This document shows positions 57,913 through 64,000 of a DNA stretch of 64,000 bases, piece by piece. The notes under the pieces are model-generated. The model was not told the DNA's origin. It saw nothing but the letters and a program-made list of their open reading frames with translations, and did not search any database. Every line of letters begins with the position of its first letter. Position 1 is the stretch's first letter. A program made the position numbers and the translations under genes. The stretch comes from Candidatus Desulfosporosinus nitrosoreducens (GTDB lineage Bacteria; Bacillota; Desulfitobacteriia; Desulfitobacteriales; Desulfitobacteriaceae): the NCBI RefSeq assembly GCF_030954495.1, contig NZ_JAVHUW010000073.1, positions 1-64,000 of the forward strand, given 5' to 3'.

Positions 57913-59295
57913 TTAGACCGTGTGAAGCGGTTTTCCGTCTATGCCATGAGCAGCTTCCATAATAGTCTCCGGGAGCGTTGGGTGGGCATGTACTGTCCGT
58001 GCCAAATCCTCTGCCCGAAGCCCTTTTTCGACAGCCACGGTCAGCTCCGCAATCAGAGTGCTGGCCTGAGGTCCCATAATGCTCGCCCCAACAACAATCC
58101 CTTGCTCATCCGCTAAAATTTTAACCATTCCGACGCTTTCGCCTAGGGCTAAAGCCTTGCCATTGGCGGAAAAGGGAAATTTACTGACGCGATAGACTGC
58201 ACCGGAAGCCTTAAGTTCCTGCTCCGAATATCCGACCGCAGCAATTTCCGGGTGGGTGAAAATAGCGCTGGGAATAGCTTTGTAGCTCATAGCGACAGAG
58301 TGCCCCGCAATATGTTCCACTGCTGTAATTCCTTCCGCGGAAGCTACGTGCGCCAACATGATTCCTCCGACAACATCTCCTATGGCATAAACATGAGGAA
58401 GATTCGTTTGCATTTGCGCATTAACCTTTAGAGCGCCTCTTTCTAATTCTAAACCAAGCTTCGCGGCGTCAATCCCTTTTAAATTTGGTTTGCGCCCTGT
58501 TGATAGGAGAACACGGTCGGCGGGAATCTCTTTGATCCCCTTTGCATCCTCAACCAAAACAACGAGGTTTCCGCCCTCTTCCCGTATTTCTTTAACTGCC
58601 GTTTTCGTTAAAATGTCCATGCCGCTGCGCTTGAGCAAAGGACTTAAGCGTTTAGGAATTTCCTCGTCAACCGTCGGTAAGAGAGTCGGAAGCATCTCCA
58701 CAACCGTAACTTTAACTCCGAAGGATTGGAAAACAGAAGCAAATTCCAAACCTATTACTCCTCCGCCGATGACGACAAGACGATTGGGCAATTTCTCTTC
58801 TTGCAGCAATTCATCACTTGTGCAAACACCCGGCAGGCCGGCTCCGGAAATAGGAATGCGTATCGGCACCGATCCTGTAGCTATGACAATATTATCAACT
58901 TCAACCGTTTCAATCCCGGAATCTGTTGTAACTTCAATTTTTCCCGGTTCCTTAAATTCACCCCAGCCCTTAAGTACACGAATATTGGCAGCCTTCATCA
59001 ACTTTTCTACTCCACCGACGAGGGTATTAACTACTTGATTCTTACGGGCCAAGACAGCAGTATAATCCAGGCGCTTTTCACCTACAAACAGGCCAAACTC
59101 TTGGGCGTTCTCTATTTCACGCCAGAGGTCCGCACTTTTCACGAGAGCTTTTGTGGGAATACACCCCTGGTTTAAACAAGTACCCCCTAAACGTTCTCCC
59201 TCAATCAGAACAACAGATAACCCTAATTGGGCGGCTCTTAAAGCACTGACATATCCACCCGGCCCGCCGCCAAGAATACCAACTTGATAAGACAC
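57913..59295 (-). CDS. lpdA: Dihydrolipoyl dehydrogenase
   Basis: This 460-residue flavoprotein reoxidises dihydrolipoyl groups with NAD+, so it is the L protein of glycine cleavage. FAD-binding GILGGGPGGYVSALRAA is at residue 5, the redox Cys pair is in GGTCLNQGCIPTKAL near 40, and the C-terminal HAHPTLPETIMEAAHG holds the His-Glu base pair. I chose the GTG at 59295 after AAGGAG; the open frame runs further, to 59460, without a ribosome site. It is separated from gcvTHP but near a second lipoyl protein gene. Confidence 0.95.
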   Translation of the reverse strand: MSYQVGILGGGPGGYVSALRAAQLGLSVVLIEGERLGGTCLNQGCIPTKALVKSADLWREIENAQEFGLFVGEKRLDYTAVLARKNQVVNTLVGGVEKLMKAANIRVLKGWGEFKEPGKIEVTTDSGIETVEVDNIVIATGSVPIRIPISGAGLPGVCTSDELLQEEKLPNRLVVIGGGVIGLEFASVFQSFGVKVTVVEMLPTLLPTVDEEIPKRLSPLLKRSGMDILTKTAVKEIREEGGNLVVLVEDAKGIKEIPADRVLLSTGRKPNLKGIDAAKLGLELERGALKVNAQMQTNLPHVYAIGDVVGGIMLAHVASAEGITAVEHIAGHSVAMSYKAIPSAIFTHPEIAAVGYSEQELKASGAVYRVSKFPFSANGKALALGESVGMVKILADEQGIVVGASIMGPQASTLIAELTVAVEKGLRAEDLARTVHAHPTLPETIMEAAHGIDGKPLHTV

Positions 59296-59435
59296 TAGAT
59301 TACGCTCCTTCCACACTCTTTTTTTATTCTTTCGACTCTTAATTACATTTTCCTGCTTTTTAGGTAAGAAGACCTGCTCTTGACAAGCCGCCCCCCTAAG
59401 ATTGCTCACTATACTGTTCGCCGAATCTCTGATAT

Positions 59436-59475
59436 GTATACCCCAAACCCTTGGTTCCATGGGTTTGGGGTATAC
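59436..59475. terminator. Perfect 15-bp inverted repeat between lpd and the LysM gene
   Basis: The arms 59436-59450 and 59461-59475 are perfectly complementary with a 10-nt loop. No T run follows on either strand, so it may be a factor-assisted terminator, an RNA-stabilising stem, or a protein-binding site. Confidence 0.55.
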
Positions 59476-59513
59476 GGGATAATTGAGTTTTTAGATAAAA
59501 AGGTTATTTGAGC

Positions 59514-60029
59514 TTAATAAGAGGATGCTCCCGGGATGAATAAAATTTGTCCGGGATAAATCAGATCCGGATTGCGCAAGTCGTTACCAAGAATGATGGC
59601 TTGCATCGTGGTCCCAAAGCGTTTGGCGATCTTATAAACCGTATCTCCTTTTTTAACTACATAAACTTCATGTGTTGGAGTCGGTTCTGGCGTCGGACTG
59701 CACTGTTGCATTGCTTCATAAGGCTGCGGACAAGGCATTGGTTGCGGGCAAGGCATTGGGGCGCAGGGGTCCGGCATATTGCACATTCCTGAAAGCATTC
59801 CTTCCGATTCGGACATTCCCATCATTCCAGGCATCGCCTGCATACCTTGCATGCCCTGCATGCCCTGCATGCCCTGCATACCTTGCATACCCTGCATACC
59901 CTGCATACCCTGCATGCCTTGCATGCCACCTTGCATACCTTGAGCATCGGTCATCATCCCAGGCATCGCCTGCATGCCACTCATACCAGGTCCGAAAGTT
60001 GGATTATAAGCAACGGAACGTAATTCCAT
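59514..60029 (-). CDS. LysM-domain protein with Met-Gln-Gly repeats
   Basis: This 171-residue protein has about ten MQG tripeptides at residues 32-62, bracketed by two copies of MQAMPGMM (19-26 and 63-70), then a Cys/Pro-rich linker (MPDPCAPMPCPQPMPCPQ) and a C-terminal LysM domain (VYVVKKGDTVYKIAKRFG, residues 118-168). LysM binds peptidoglycan. There is no signal peptide, so it is more like an intracellular spore-coat or cortex protein (as SafA and others) than a secreted one. ATG at 60029 follows AGGAGG. Function is a guess. Confidence 0.8.
   Translation of the reverse strand: MELRSVAYNPTFGPGMSGMQAMPGMMTDAQGMQGGMQGMQGMQGMQGMQGMQGMQGMQGMQGMQAMPGMMGMSESEGMLSGMCNMPDPCAPMPCPQPMPCPQPYEAMQQCSPTPEPTPTHEVYVVKKGDTVYKIAKRFGTTMQAIILGNDLRNPDLIYPGQILFIPGASSY
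59839..59940 (-). repeat. 9-bp tandem repeat encoding Met-Gln-Gly
   Basis: The minus strand repeats a 9-nt unit near GGCATGCAG about ten times, with C/T changes only at third positions. It lies fully in frame within the LysM gene, so copy number could change by slippage without breaking the frame. Confidence 0.9.
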
Positions 60030-60358
60030 ATTAGTCTCCTCCTTTTAACGAATCAAATCATCACAGGGTTTTTAATAATATTGTCTTTGATTAATAACAA
60101 TATATGGATGTTGAGGTATATTGTGTATGTACCAAAACTTTTATGATGATTTTTTATAAAAGGATTCCTCCAAATACTCAAAAATGCAATTTAACTAAGA
60201 GTTTGTACCACAATTTTAAACATCTCAGAAAAAAAGGGACAATAATTCAAAAAGGACCCTTCCCCAGCATCAATAATCACTAGTAAAACCACTAGGAAGG
60301 GCCCAATATAACGAAGAGAAAGAACTCACCAAACCACATAGCGCTTCAATTGCCATGC
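60030..60358. other. Intergenic region between the LysM gene and gcvH2
   Basis: It contains the gcvH2 terminator at 60248-60312 and AT-rich sequence before the LysM gene, with room for a promoter near 60110. I see no gene. Confidence 0.55.
60248..60312 (-). terminator. Terminator after gcvH2
   Basis: GGGCCCTTCC pairs with GGAAGGGTCC, enclosing a second small stem (TAGTG with CACTA type), and TTTTT follows on the minus strand. It begins 47 nt past the gcvH2 stop. Confidence 0.85.
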
Positions 60359-60772
60359 TTATTCAGATTCTTTAAGGAAGCTTACATACTCCTCTTTTGA
60401 GAAGAGATTTTCCAATTCGCTTAAGTCAGCCGGTTTAATTACAAGCATCCAACCTTCTTGATAGGGGTCCTTATTCACTGTATCCGGAGCATCCGTCAGA
60501 TTCTCATTAACAGCCGTGACCTCACCACTAACCGGCATATAAAGCGCGGAGAGTGATTTCAGAGATTCAGCTTGTCCAAAGACATCCCCTTTTTTAAAAG
60601 TCTCACCGACACTCGGCAGTTCAATAAAAACAACCTCTCCCAATTGATCCTGGGCAAAGTCGCTGATCCCTATAATTGCTTCTTCTCCCTTGACGCGAAC
60701 CCAGATATGCTCCTGATCATAGCTGATTTCCTCAAGTAAAGTAAGCTCTTCCAATCCCATCTTGTCAGTCAT
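60359..60772 (-). CDS. Second GcvH-like lipoyl carrier protein
   Basis: The 137-residue protein has the H-protein fold: DQEHIWVRVKGEEAIIGISD, then GQAESLKSLSALYMPVSGEV with the lipoyl lysine in ESLKS near residue 76, and a C-terminal helix. It differs from the GcvH at 22629 in the N-terminal 12-residue extension and in the residues around the lysine. No P or T genes adjoin it; a glutaredoxin-barrel fusion is upstream and lpdA downstream. A carrier in a pathway other than glycine cleavage is possible. Confidence 0.88.
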   Translation of the reverse strand: MTDKMGLEELTLLEEISYDQEHIWVRVKGEEAIIGISDFAQDQLGEVVFIELPSVGETFKKGDVFGQAESLKSLSALYMPVSGEVTAVNENLTDAPDTVNKDPYQEGWMLVIKPADLSELENLFSKEEYVSFLKESE

Positions 60773-60834
60773 ATACTTTTTTCTTCCTTTCTGCCCTGAC
60801 CGTACAAATAAAACTTAATCCCCTGATTAGCGAA

Positions 60835-61671
60835 TTATAACTTTTCAAGCTCGGTATAAACCTGATAATCTCTTGCTTTGGAGCGATAACTCAAGAGCTG
60901 GTTTGAGGGAAGCGGCTCGATTCCCTGCCTGGCCAAAACTTTGCTTTCCTGGGACACAGGCTTAAGCATATAATTGCATTTATTGCTTCCTGTTCCATCT
61001 TGCATAAGCTTTGCTGTCGCGGCCACTTCACTCGGAGTCAGATAGGATAAGCTTCCATCCTCACGTTTAAGCGGTCGGATAGTTGTTTGGAATTTAGCAG
61101 CCGGGAACTGGCCGAGCAAACTTAAACTGTTAAGAATGTCCTTACCGTCCACGGCGTCTCCCAATATTTGAGGGTATAATTCAAGCGGCGCGAGAACATT
61201 CATAAGCAAAACGTCAGCGAGGCCCTCCTCAATAACTTGTTGCAGAAGGCCACTGTTGCGGCCATCCGTGTCAATTTGCAGTTTCATGGCATTACTCTTA
61301 ATATATCGCAATACTTGGATAAACTCATCCTTATAAGCCATATTCCCTTCGGACAAATGAATCCCGTCCACCCACTCTTTATGCAAGGTACCCACACTAA
61401 AGAATCCATCCAGCTTTTCTCCCGCGTGCAGATAAGCTATGGCCGCGCCAATGGTTTGACGAATAATGTCGCCGTCAACAATAATCGGGAATTCAATACC
61501 GTCTGGCCCTCGGAAAATTGCATTGCGCTTTGCTTTATAAAACGCTTGAAACTCGTCTTTGCCTTCAGCTTTTACATCCTTTTCCACATACTCGATCTGA
61601 TGTTCATCCATATAACGCTCAACAATTTTGCAGCGCGTGCAACCCGTAACTTTATAGATTATTACACTCAA
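60835..61671 (-). CDS. Glutaredoxin fused to a radical-SAM-like barrel without cluster cysteines
   Basis: The 278-residue protein starts at a TTG (61671) after GGAGGG. Residues 3-90 are a glutaredoxin fold with CTRC at 11-14 and the cis-Pro loop EFPIIVDG near 60. Residues about 105-240 resemble the activase barrel of NrdG/PflA-type radical SAM proteins: DGIHLSEGN in place of the GGEP motif, KLQIDTDGRNSGLLQQVIEEG, LLMNVLAPLELY and FQTTIRPL. The CX3CX2C motif that binds the cluster is absent, so radical chemistry is unlikely. Followed by gcvH2 after 62 nt. The barrel likeness is by eye. Confidence 0.7.
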   Translation of the reverse strand: MSVIIYKVTGCTRCKIVERYMDEHQIEYVEKDVKAEGKDEFQAFYKAKRNAIFRGPDGIEFPIIVDGDIIRQTIGAAIAYLHAGEKLDGFFSVGTLHKEWVDGIHLSEGNMAYKDEFIQVLRYIKSNAMKLQIDTDGRNSGLLQQVIEEGLADVLLMNVLAPLELYPQILGDAVDGKDILNSLSLLGQFPAAKFQTTIRPLKREDGSLSYLTPSEVAATAKLMQDGTGSNKCNYMLKPVSQESKVLARQGIEPLPSNQLLSYRSKARDYQVYTELEKL

Positions 61672-61886
61672 TGTTATCCCTCCGTAAATTCTTTGACTTT
61701 TTGCCAGTTTCCTCATATTTATTAATTTAAATTTAGTGCAACTATAATTTTACCTGATTTATCCGGCTGAGTTTGTAACCATATTTACATTACAAAAAAA
61801 AATTAGTTATTCAGCTACTCTGTAATCTCCCCTATCTTGAGGCTAAAAGAATCACAAGAGCCTGTTAAACTAATTCCCACCAAAAT

Positions 61887-62606
61887 TCACACAGCAAAAG
61901 CCAATGCTTTAAGTTTCTCTTCGTCTAAGATGACTATTTTCTCATATTTATAGTTTATAATTTTTAAATGCTTTAATTGATTCAGGGTCTTGGTTACGGT
62001 GACTCGGTGAGCGCCGAGAAAATTTGCTAACTCCTCATGGGTTATGGTAATCGTATTTTTTTCTTTTAGTTTTCCCTGTCTCTGCTCATAACAATAGATA
62101 CTATATAAAATTCTGGCTAAACTTTGCTGAATATGGCAGATCGTATCTTGAATCTGGGTAGCTAAGATTCTGTACATAATTGCCAGATTCTTCGCTATGC
62201 ATAAGGAAACTTCAAAATCTTCCTTCATTAGCTGCAAAACAATTTCTTTGGCGAAGAAATAGAGTTCACAATCCTCCATGGTTATGCATTCGACAATTCC
62301 CGGCTGTTGGTGAAAAGAGAATTGAGAAAGGGCAATGGTTTTTTCAGTATTAATGCTTATTGTCTTTATCGTCCCATCTTTGCTGATGATACTGGTCTTA
62401 AGTTTACCTTTATCAATAAAATATAAACCGTGTAAGGTTTCTCCTGAGCGAAGAAGGTATTCCCCCTTTTTCCTAAAGACACGTTTCCCTAACGTCAGAT
62501 AGTTTTCCCAAATATCGGACGGGATTCCCACACTGCGAAAAGTTTCTACTCCAATTACTATAGATTGGGTAATATATTCTACCAACTCATCTCGCCTATT
62601 TTCCAA
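61887..62606 (-). CDS. Crp/Fnr-family transcriptional regulator (CprK-like layout)
   Basis: This 239-residue regulator has a cyclic-nucleotide-binding-type beta barrel (residues 45-125), a long dimer helix (MYRILATQIQDTICHIQQ) and a helix-turn-helix (THEELANFLGAHRVTVTKTL, near 190). It lacks the N-terminal cysteine cluster of Fnr. The layout recalls CprK-type regulators of Desulfitobacterium, which sense organohalides, but the effector here is unknown. It lies 215 nt upstream of the glutaredoxin fusion and may control it. Both start at similar spacing with no shared terminator. Confidence 0.85.
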   Translation of the reverse strand: MENRRDELVEYITQSIVIGVETFRSVGIPSDIWENYLTLGKRVFRKKGEYLLRSGETLHGLYFIDKGKLKTSIISKDGTIKTISINTEKTIALSQFSFHQQPGIVECITMEDCELYFFAKEIVLQLMKEDFEVSLCIAKNLAIMYRILATQIQDTICHIQQSLARILYSIYCYEQRQGKLKEKNTITITHEELANFLGAHRVTVTKTLNQLKHLKIINYKYEKIVILDEEKLKALAFAV

Positions 62607-62635
62607 ATTCTCACCCCATCACAGAAAAGTAAAAA

Positions 62636-62669
62636 GGATTTCATTGTCAATACTATAAGCATGAAATCC
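62636..62669. promoter_or_regulatory. Inverted repeat upstream of the Crp/Fnr gene
   Basis: GGATTTCAT (62636-62644) and ATGAAATCC (62661-62669) form a 9-bp inverted repeat with a 16-nt spacer, 30 nt upstream of the regulator start; a TTGACA lies inside it on the minus strand. It may be an operator for autoregulation. Confidence 0.4.
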
Positions 62670-62755
62670 ACTGAACATCAATTGAATCAAAGGGAAGAGG
62701 AACATTTAAAATGCCCCTTTATCAATCTCCAGAAATCTTCCTTAATATTCAATTT

Positions 62756-62905
62756 TTACATAGCAAATTGAATTAAAGACTTGGTATTAAAGGGAAGTTT
62801 CATAATCGTTCCTCCGACATCTTGATTAGCCATACAACCATCGTTTAGGCAAGGTATATTTTCTTGCTTGGCAGCAGCATCGACAAAACACCGCTGAACA
62901 CACAT
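62756..62905 (-). CDS. Possible 49-residue four-cysteine peptide
   Basis: An ATG at 62905 opens a 49-residue frame with cysteines at CVQRC and CLNDGC (pattern C-x3-C-x12-C-x4-C) and a C-terminal part led by MANQDVGGTIMKLPF. An internal ATG (MKLPF) has a strong GGAGG site before it, but the first ATG has none. I do not recognise it. It may be a metal-binding peptide, or the end of a broken gene, or chance; it overlaps a transposase-like frame on the other strand, which argues for chance. Confidence 0.25.
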   Translation of the reverse strand: MCVQRCFVDAAAKQENIPCLNDGCMANQDVGGTIMKLPFNTKSLIQFAM

Positions 62906-63001
62906 TGGAGGTATTTTCGGTATTGTGTGATGAGGTTAACGAACTGGATTGGGCAGTTTCCCTGCAAAAGCTATCAGATATTCTTTCGGCTACTCTTCAA
63001 T
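62857..63001 (+). pseudogene. Transposase C-terminal remnant (tentative)
   Basis: An open frame without a start, ending at a TGA at 62999-63001, reads HRQNTAEHTLEVFSVLCDEV then NELDWAVSLQKLSDILSATL. The style resembles the C-terminus of IS4-type transposases. The upstream part is lost. No matching terminal repeats could be set. Confidence 0.3.
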
Positions 63002-63408
63002 GAAGTTTCAGAATTCCAGCAAAATTCATTGGGCTGCTGACTTGGCGAGAAAGCATCTTTACGTGCATATTCCTTTAAGGTATCATCCGGATTTTTACAC
63101 TCTTGTTCTTGTCTTTCTTTTCACAGAGAAGGATATAATTCACCCACTTTTTTCTTAACTCTGATAATCCAGGGAGGCAAGCAATTCCACTCAGAAGCTA
63201 TACACTTGACAAACCTTCGCCAATGCCTGAAGCATAGTCGATTTTTTATAATTACGATTATGATCTTTAATAATTTGACTATACCTTAATATTGTTCAGG
63301 TAATTTGTAGTATTAACTACATTTTAAAAACTTCTGTTGACAAATCATTGCCTCCTAGAATGTCTTTAGCGCATTCCGCAATTAGAGGAGAGCGCAACTT
63401 ATTTGAGA

Positions 63409-63582
63409 TTATAAGTCCGAGTATTTATGGCCGGTCATATTAACGTCTAACCTTAAAATTAGAGCAGACGAATTTCTCACACTAAATGCCAATACCGCCC
63501 ACCAAGCAGTTTGACCCGGCCTCAAAACAACAAGAACAATCACAATAGCAGCTAATATATTAGAGAAGAAGCCCGAATGCAC
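63409..63582 (-). CDS. Short hydrophobic frame behind the TauE/SafE gene
   Basis: A GTG at 63582 opens a 57-residue frame with one membrane segment (FFSNILAAIVIVLVVLRPGQ) followed by TAWWAVLAFSV. It lies in the same reading frame as the permease, separated only by its TAA stop at 63598 and 15 nt, so it could be a separate small membrane protein or a relic of a longer gene. I see no ribosome site at the GTG. Confidence 0.3.
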   Translation of the reverse strand: MHSGFFSNILAAIVIVLVVLRPGQTAWWAVLAFSVRNSSALILRLDVNMTGHKYSDL

Positions 63583-63597
63583 AATTGATGCTAATGG

Positions 63598-64000
63598 TTA
63601 GGATTGAAAAATCTTTACAAAAATTGAGATTCCGACCAATAAAAATATGCCGAAAAGCCACCATCTAAGCACTTTATCCCGGAACTTGTGAATTAATAGA
63701 GTTGCCAGCTTAGCACCTACAACTACACCGCTGCAAGTATACAATGCCAATCCCAGTACGGGCTGACCCTTAAGAACATAGACGCTGGTGGCGGTTATTA
63801 CAGTAACGACCATGACAAACACAGACGTGGGTATTGCCACTTTGGGAGTAAATCCGGTGTTGACTAATTGGGGTGTGTTGATTTCTCCGCTTCCGAGGGC
63901 TAAAGTCCCCACACCTAACCCGGCTAAAAAGCTTAACAAAACCATCCTCACTTTTTTTCCGGTGGACAATTTCCCCAAAACTAATCCGGCAGTTTGTTCC
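63598..64000 (-). CDS. TauE/SafE (TSUP) family permease, 3' part
   Basis: This is the C-terminal half of a sulfite-exporter TauE/SafE-type permease. The frame is open to base 64000, so the true start lies outside the window; a TTG at 63978 is only an internal codon. GVGTLALGSGEINTPQLV is the family's signature in the second repeat, followed by three further membrane segments. TSUP proteins move organosulfur or sulfite anions or other small acids. The substrate cannot be deduced. Confidence 0.88.
   Translation of the reverse strand, partial: EQTAGLVLGKLSTGKKVRMVLLSFLAGLGVGTLALGSGEINTPQLVNTGFTPKVAIPTSVFVMVVTVITATSVYVLKGQPVLGLALYTCSGVVVGAKLATLLIHKFRDKVLRWWLFGIFLLVGISIFVKIFQS

Larger units (their letters stand above)
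62607..63408. other. Gene-poor, AT-rich region with remnants (802 bp)
   Basis: Between the Crp/Fnr regulator and the short membrane frame I find no complete gene. It holds an inverted repeat upstream of the regulator, a transposase-like fragment on the plus strand, a Cys-rich microframe on the minus strand and an imperfect inverted repeat near 63350-63390. This looks like old, eroded mobile DNA. Confidence 0.5.

Noticed and set aside
59839-59940. Regular repeats that could suggest a CRISPR array
   Set aside because: The unit is 9 bp without spacers and encodes Met-Gln-Gly in frame.
62607-63408. Dehalobox (TTAAT-N4-ATTAA) for a CprK-type regulator
   Set aside because: I scanned the gap and found only half-matches such as TTAATATTCAATTT, so no site is claimed.
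63598-63978. A short complete protein starting at the TTG at 63978
   Set aside because: The reading frame is open to the window edge and the content is the second half of a TSUP permease, so this is a truncated gene.

Overview
The window reads as chromosomal DNA of an anaerobic, endospore-forming, meso-DAP Firmicute close to Desulfitobacterium, Desulfosporosinus or Dehalobacter (Peptococcaceae/Desulfitobacteriaceae). Support comes from spoIIGA-sigE-sigG beside the division cluster, a PyrR-attenuated pyr operon, a DNPR-type MurE, a T-box on ileS, a tandem glycine riboswitch and a Crp/Fnr regulator of the CprK type. The genus is an inference. Nearly every gene lies on the minus strand, so transcription runs from high to low coordinates.

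Layout from low to high coordinate. 1-134 is the 5' end of a group II intron that sits directly on a terminator hairpin. 212-2606 holds a phosphodiesterase-like protein and a BrkB/YihY membrane protein. 2718-13692 is a complete UMP pathway operon (pyrR-pyrB-pyrC-carA-carB-pyrK-pyrD-pyrF-pyrE) with two PyrR attenuators. 13745-16865 holds rluD-like, lspA, a YteA-like zinc-finger protein and a PduL-type phosphotransacylase. 17062-24637 is a glycine cleavage operon (gcvT-gcvH-gcvPA-gcvPB) behind a glycine riboswitch, followed by two biotin-synthase-like radical SAM proteins and LipM. These last three look like a non-classical LipS1/LipS2 route that lipoylates the H protein. 24745-35645 carries ileS with its T-box, divIVA, ylmH, yggT, sepF, yggS, an HlyD-like adaptor, a PhoPR-like pair, pgeF and ylmC. 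35776-57623 is the sporulation and division/cell-wall (dcw) block from sigG up to mraZ.

Two things stand out in the dcw block. The murC position holds a shorter protein that looks like a MurC without its ATP-binding loop, and ftsA is missing from its usual place upstream of ftsZ while sepF is present. Upstream of mraZ (57913-62606) lies a redox-looking group: dihydrolipoyl dehydrogenase, a LysM protein with Met-Gln-Gly repeats, a second GcvH-like lipoyl protein, a glutaredoxin fused to a radical-SAM-like barrel without the cluster cysteines, and a Crp/Fnr regulator. The last kilobase before a truncated TauE/SafE permease is gene-poor and holds transposase-like remnants and two tiny open frames.

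The best candidates for something undescribed are the glutaredoxin/barrel fusion with its lipoyl-protein partner and the MurC-like pseudoenzyme. The best functional reassignment is the LipM-LipS1/LipS2 module, whose proteins are easily mislabelled as biotin synthases and lipoate ligase.
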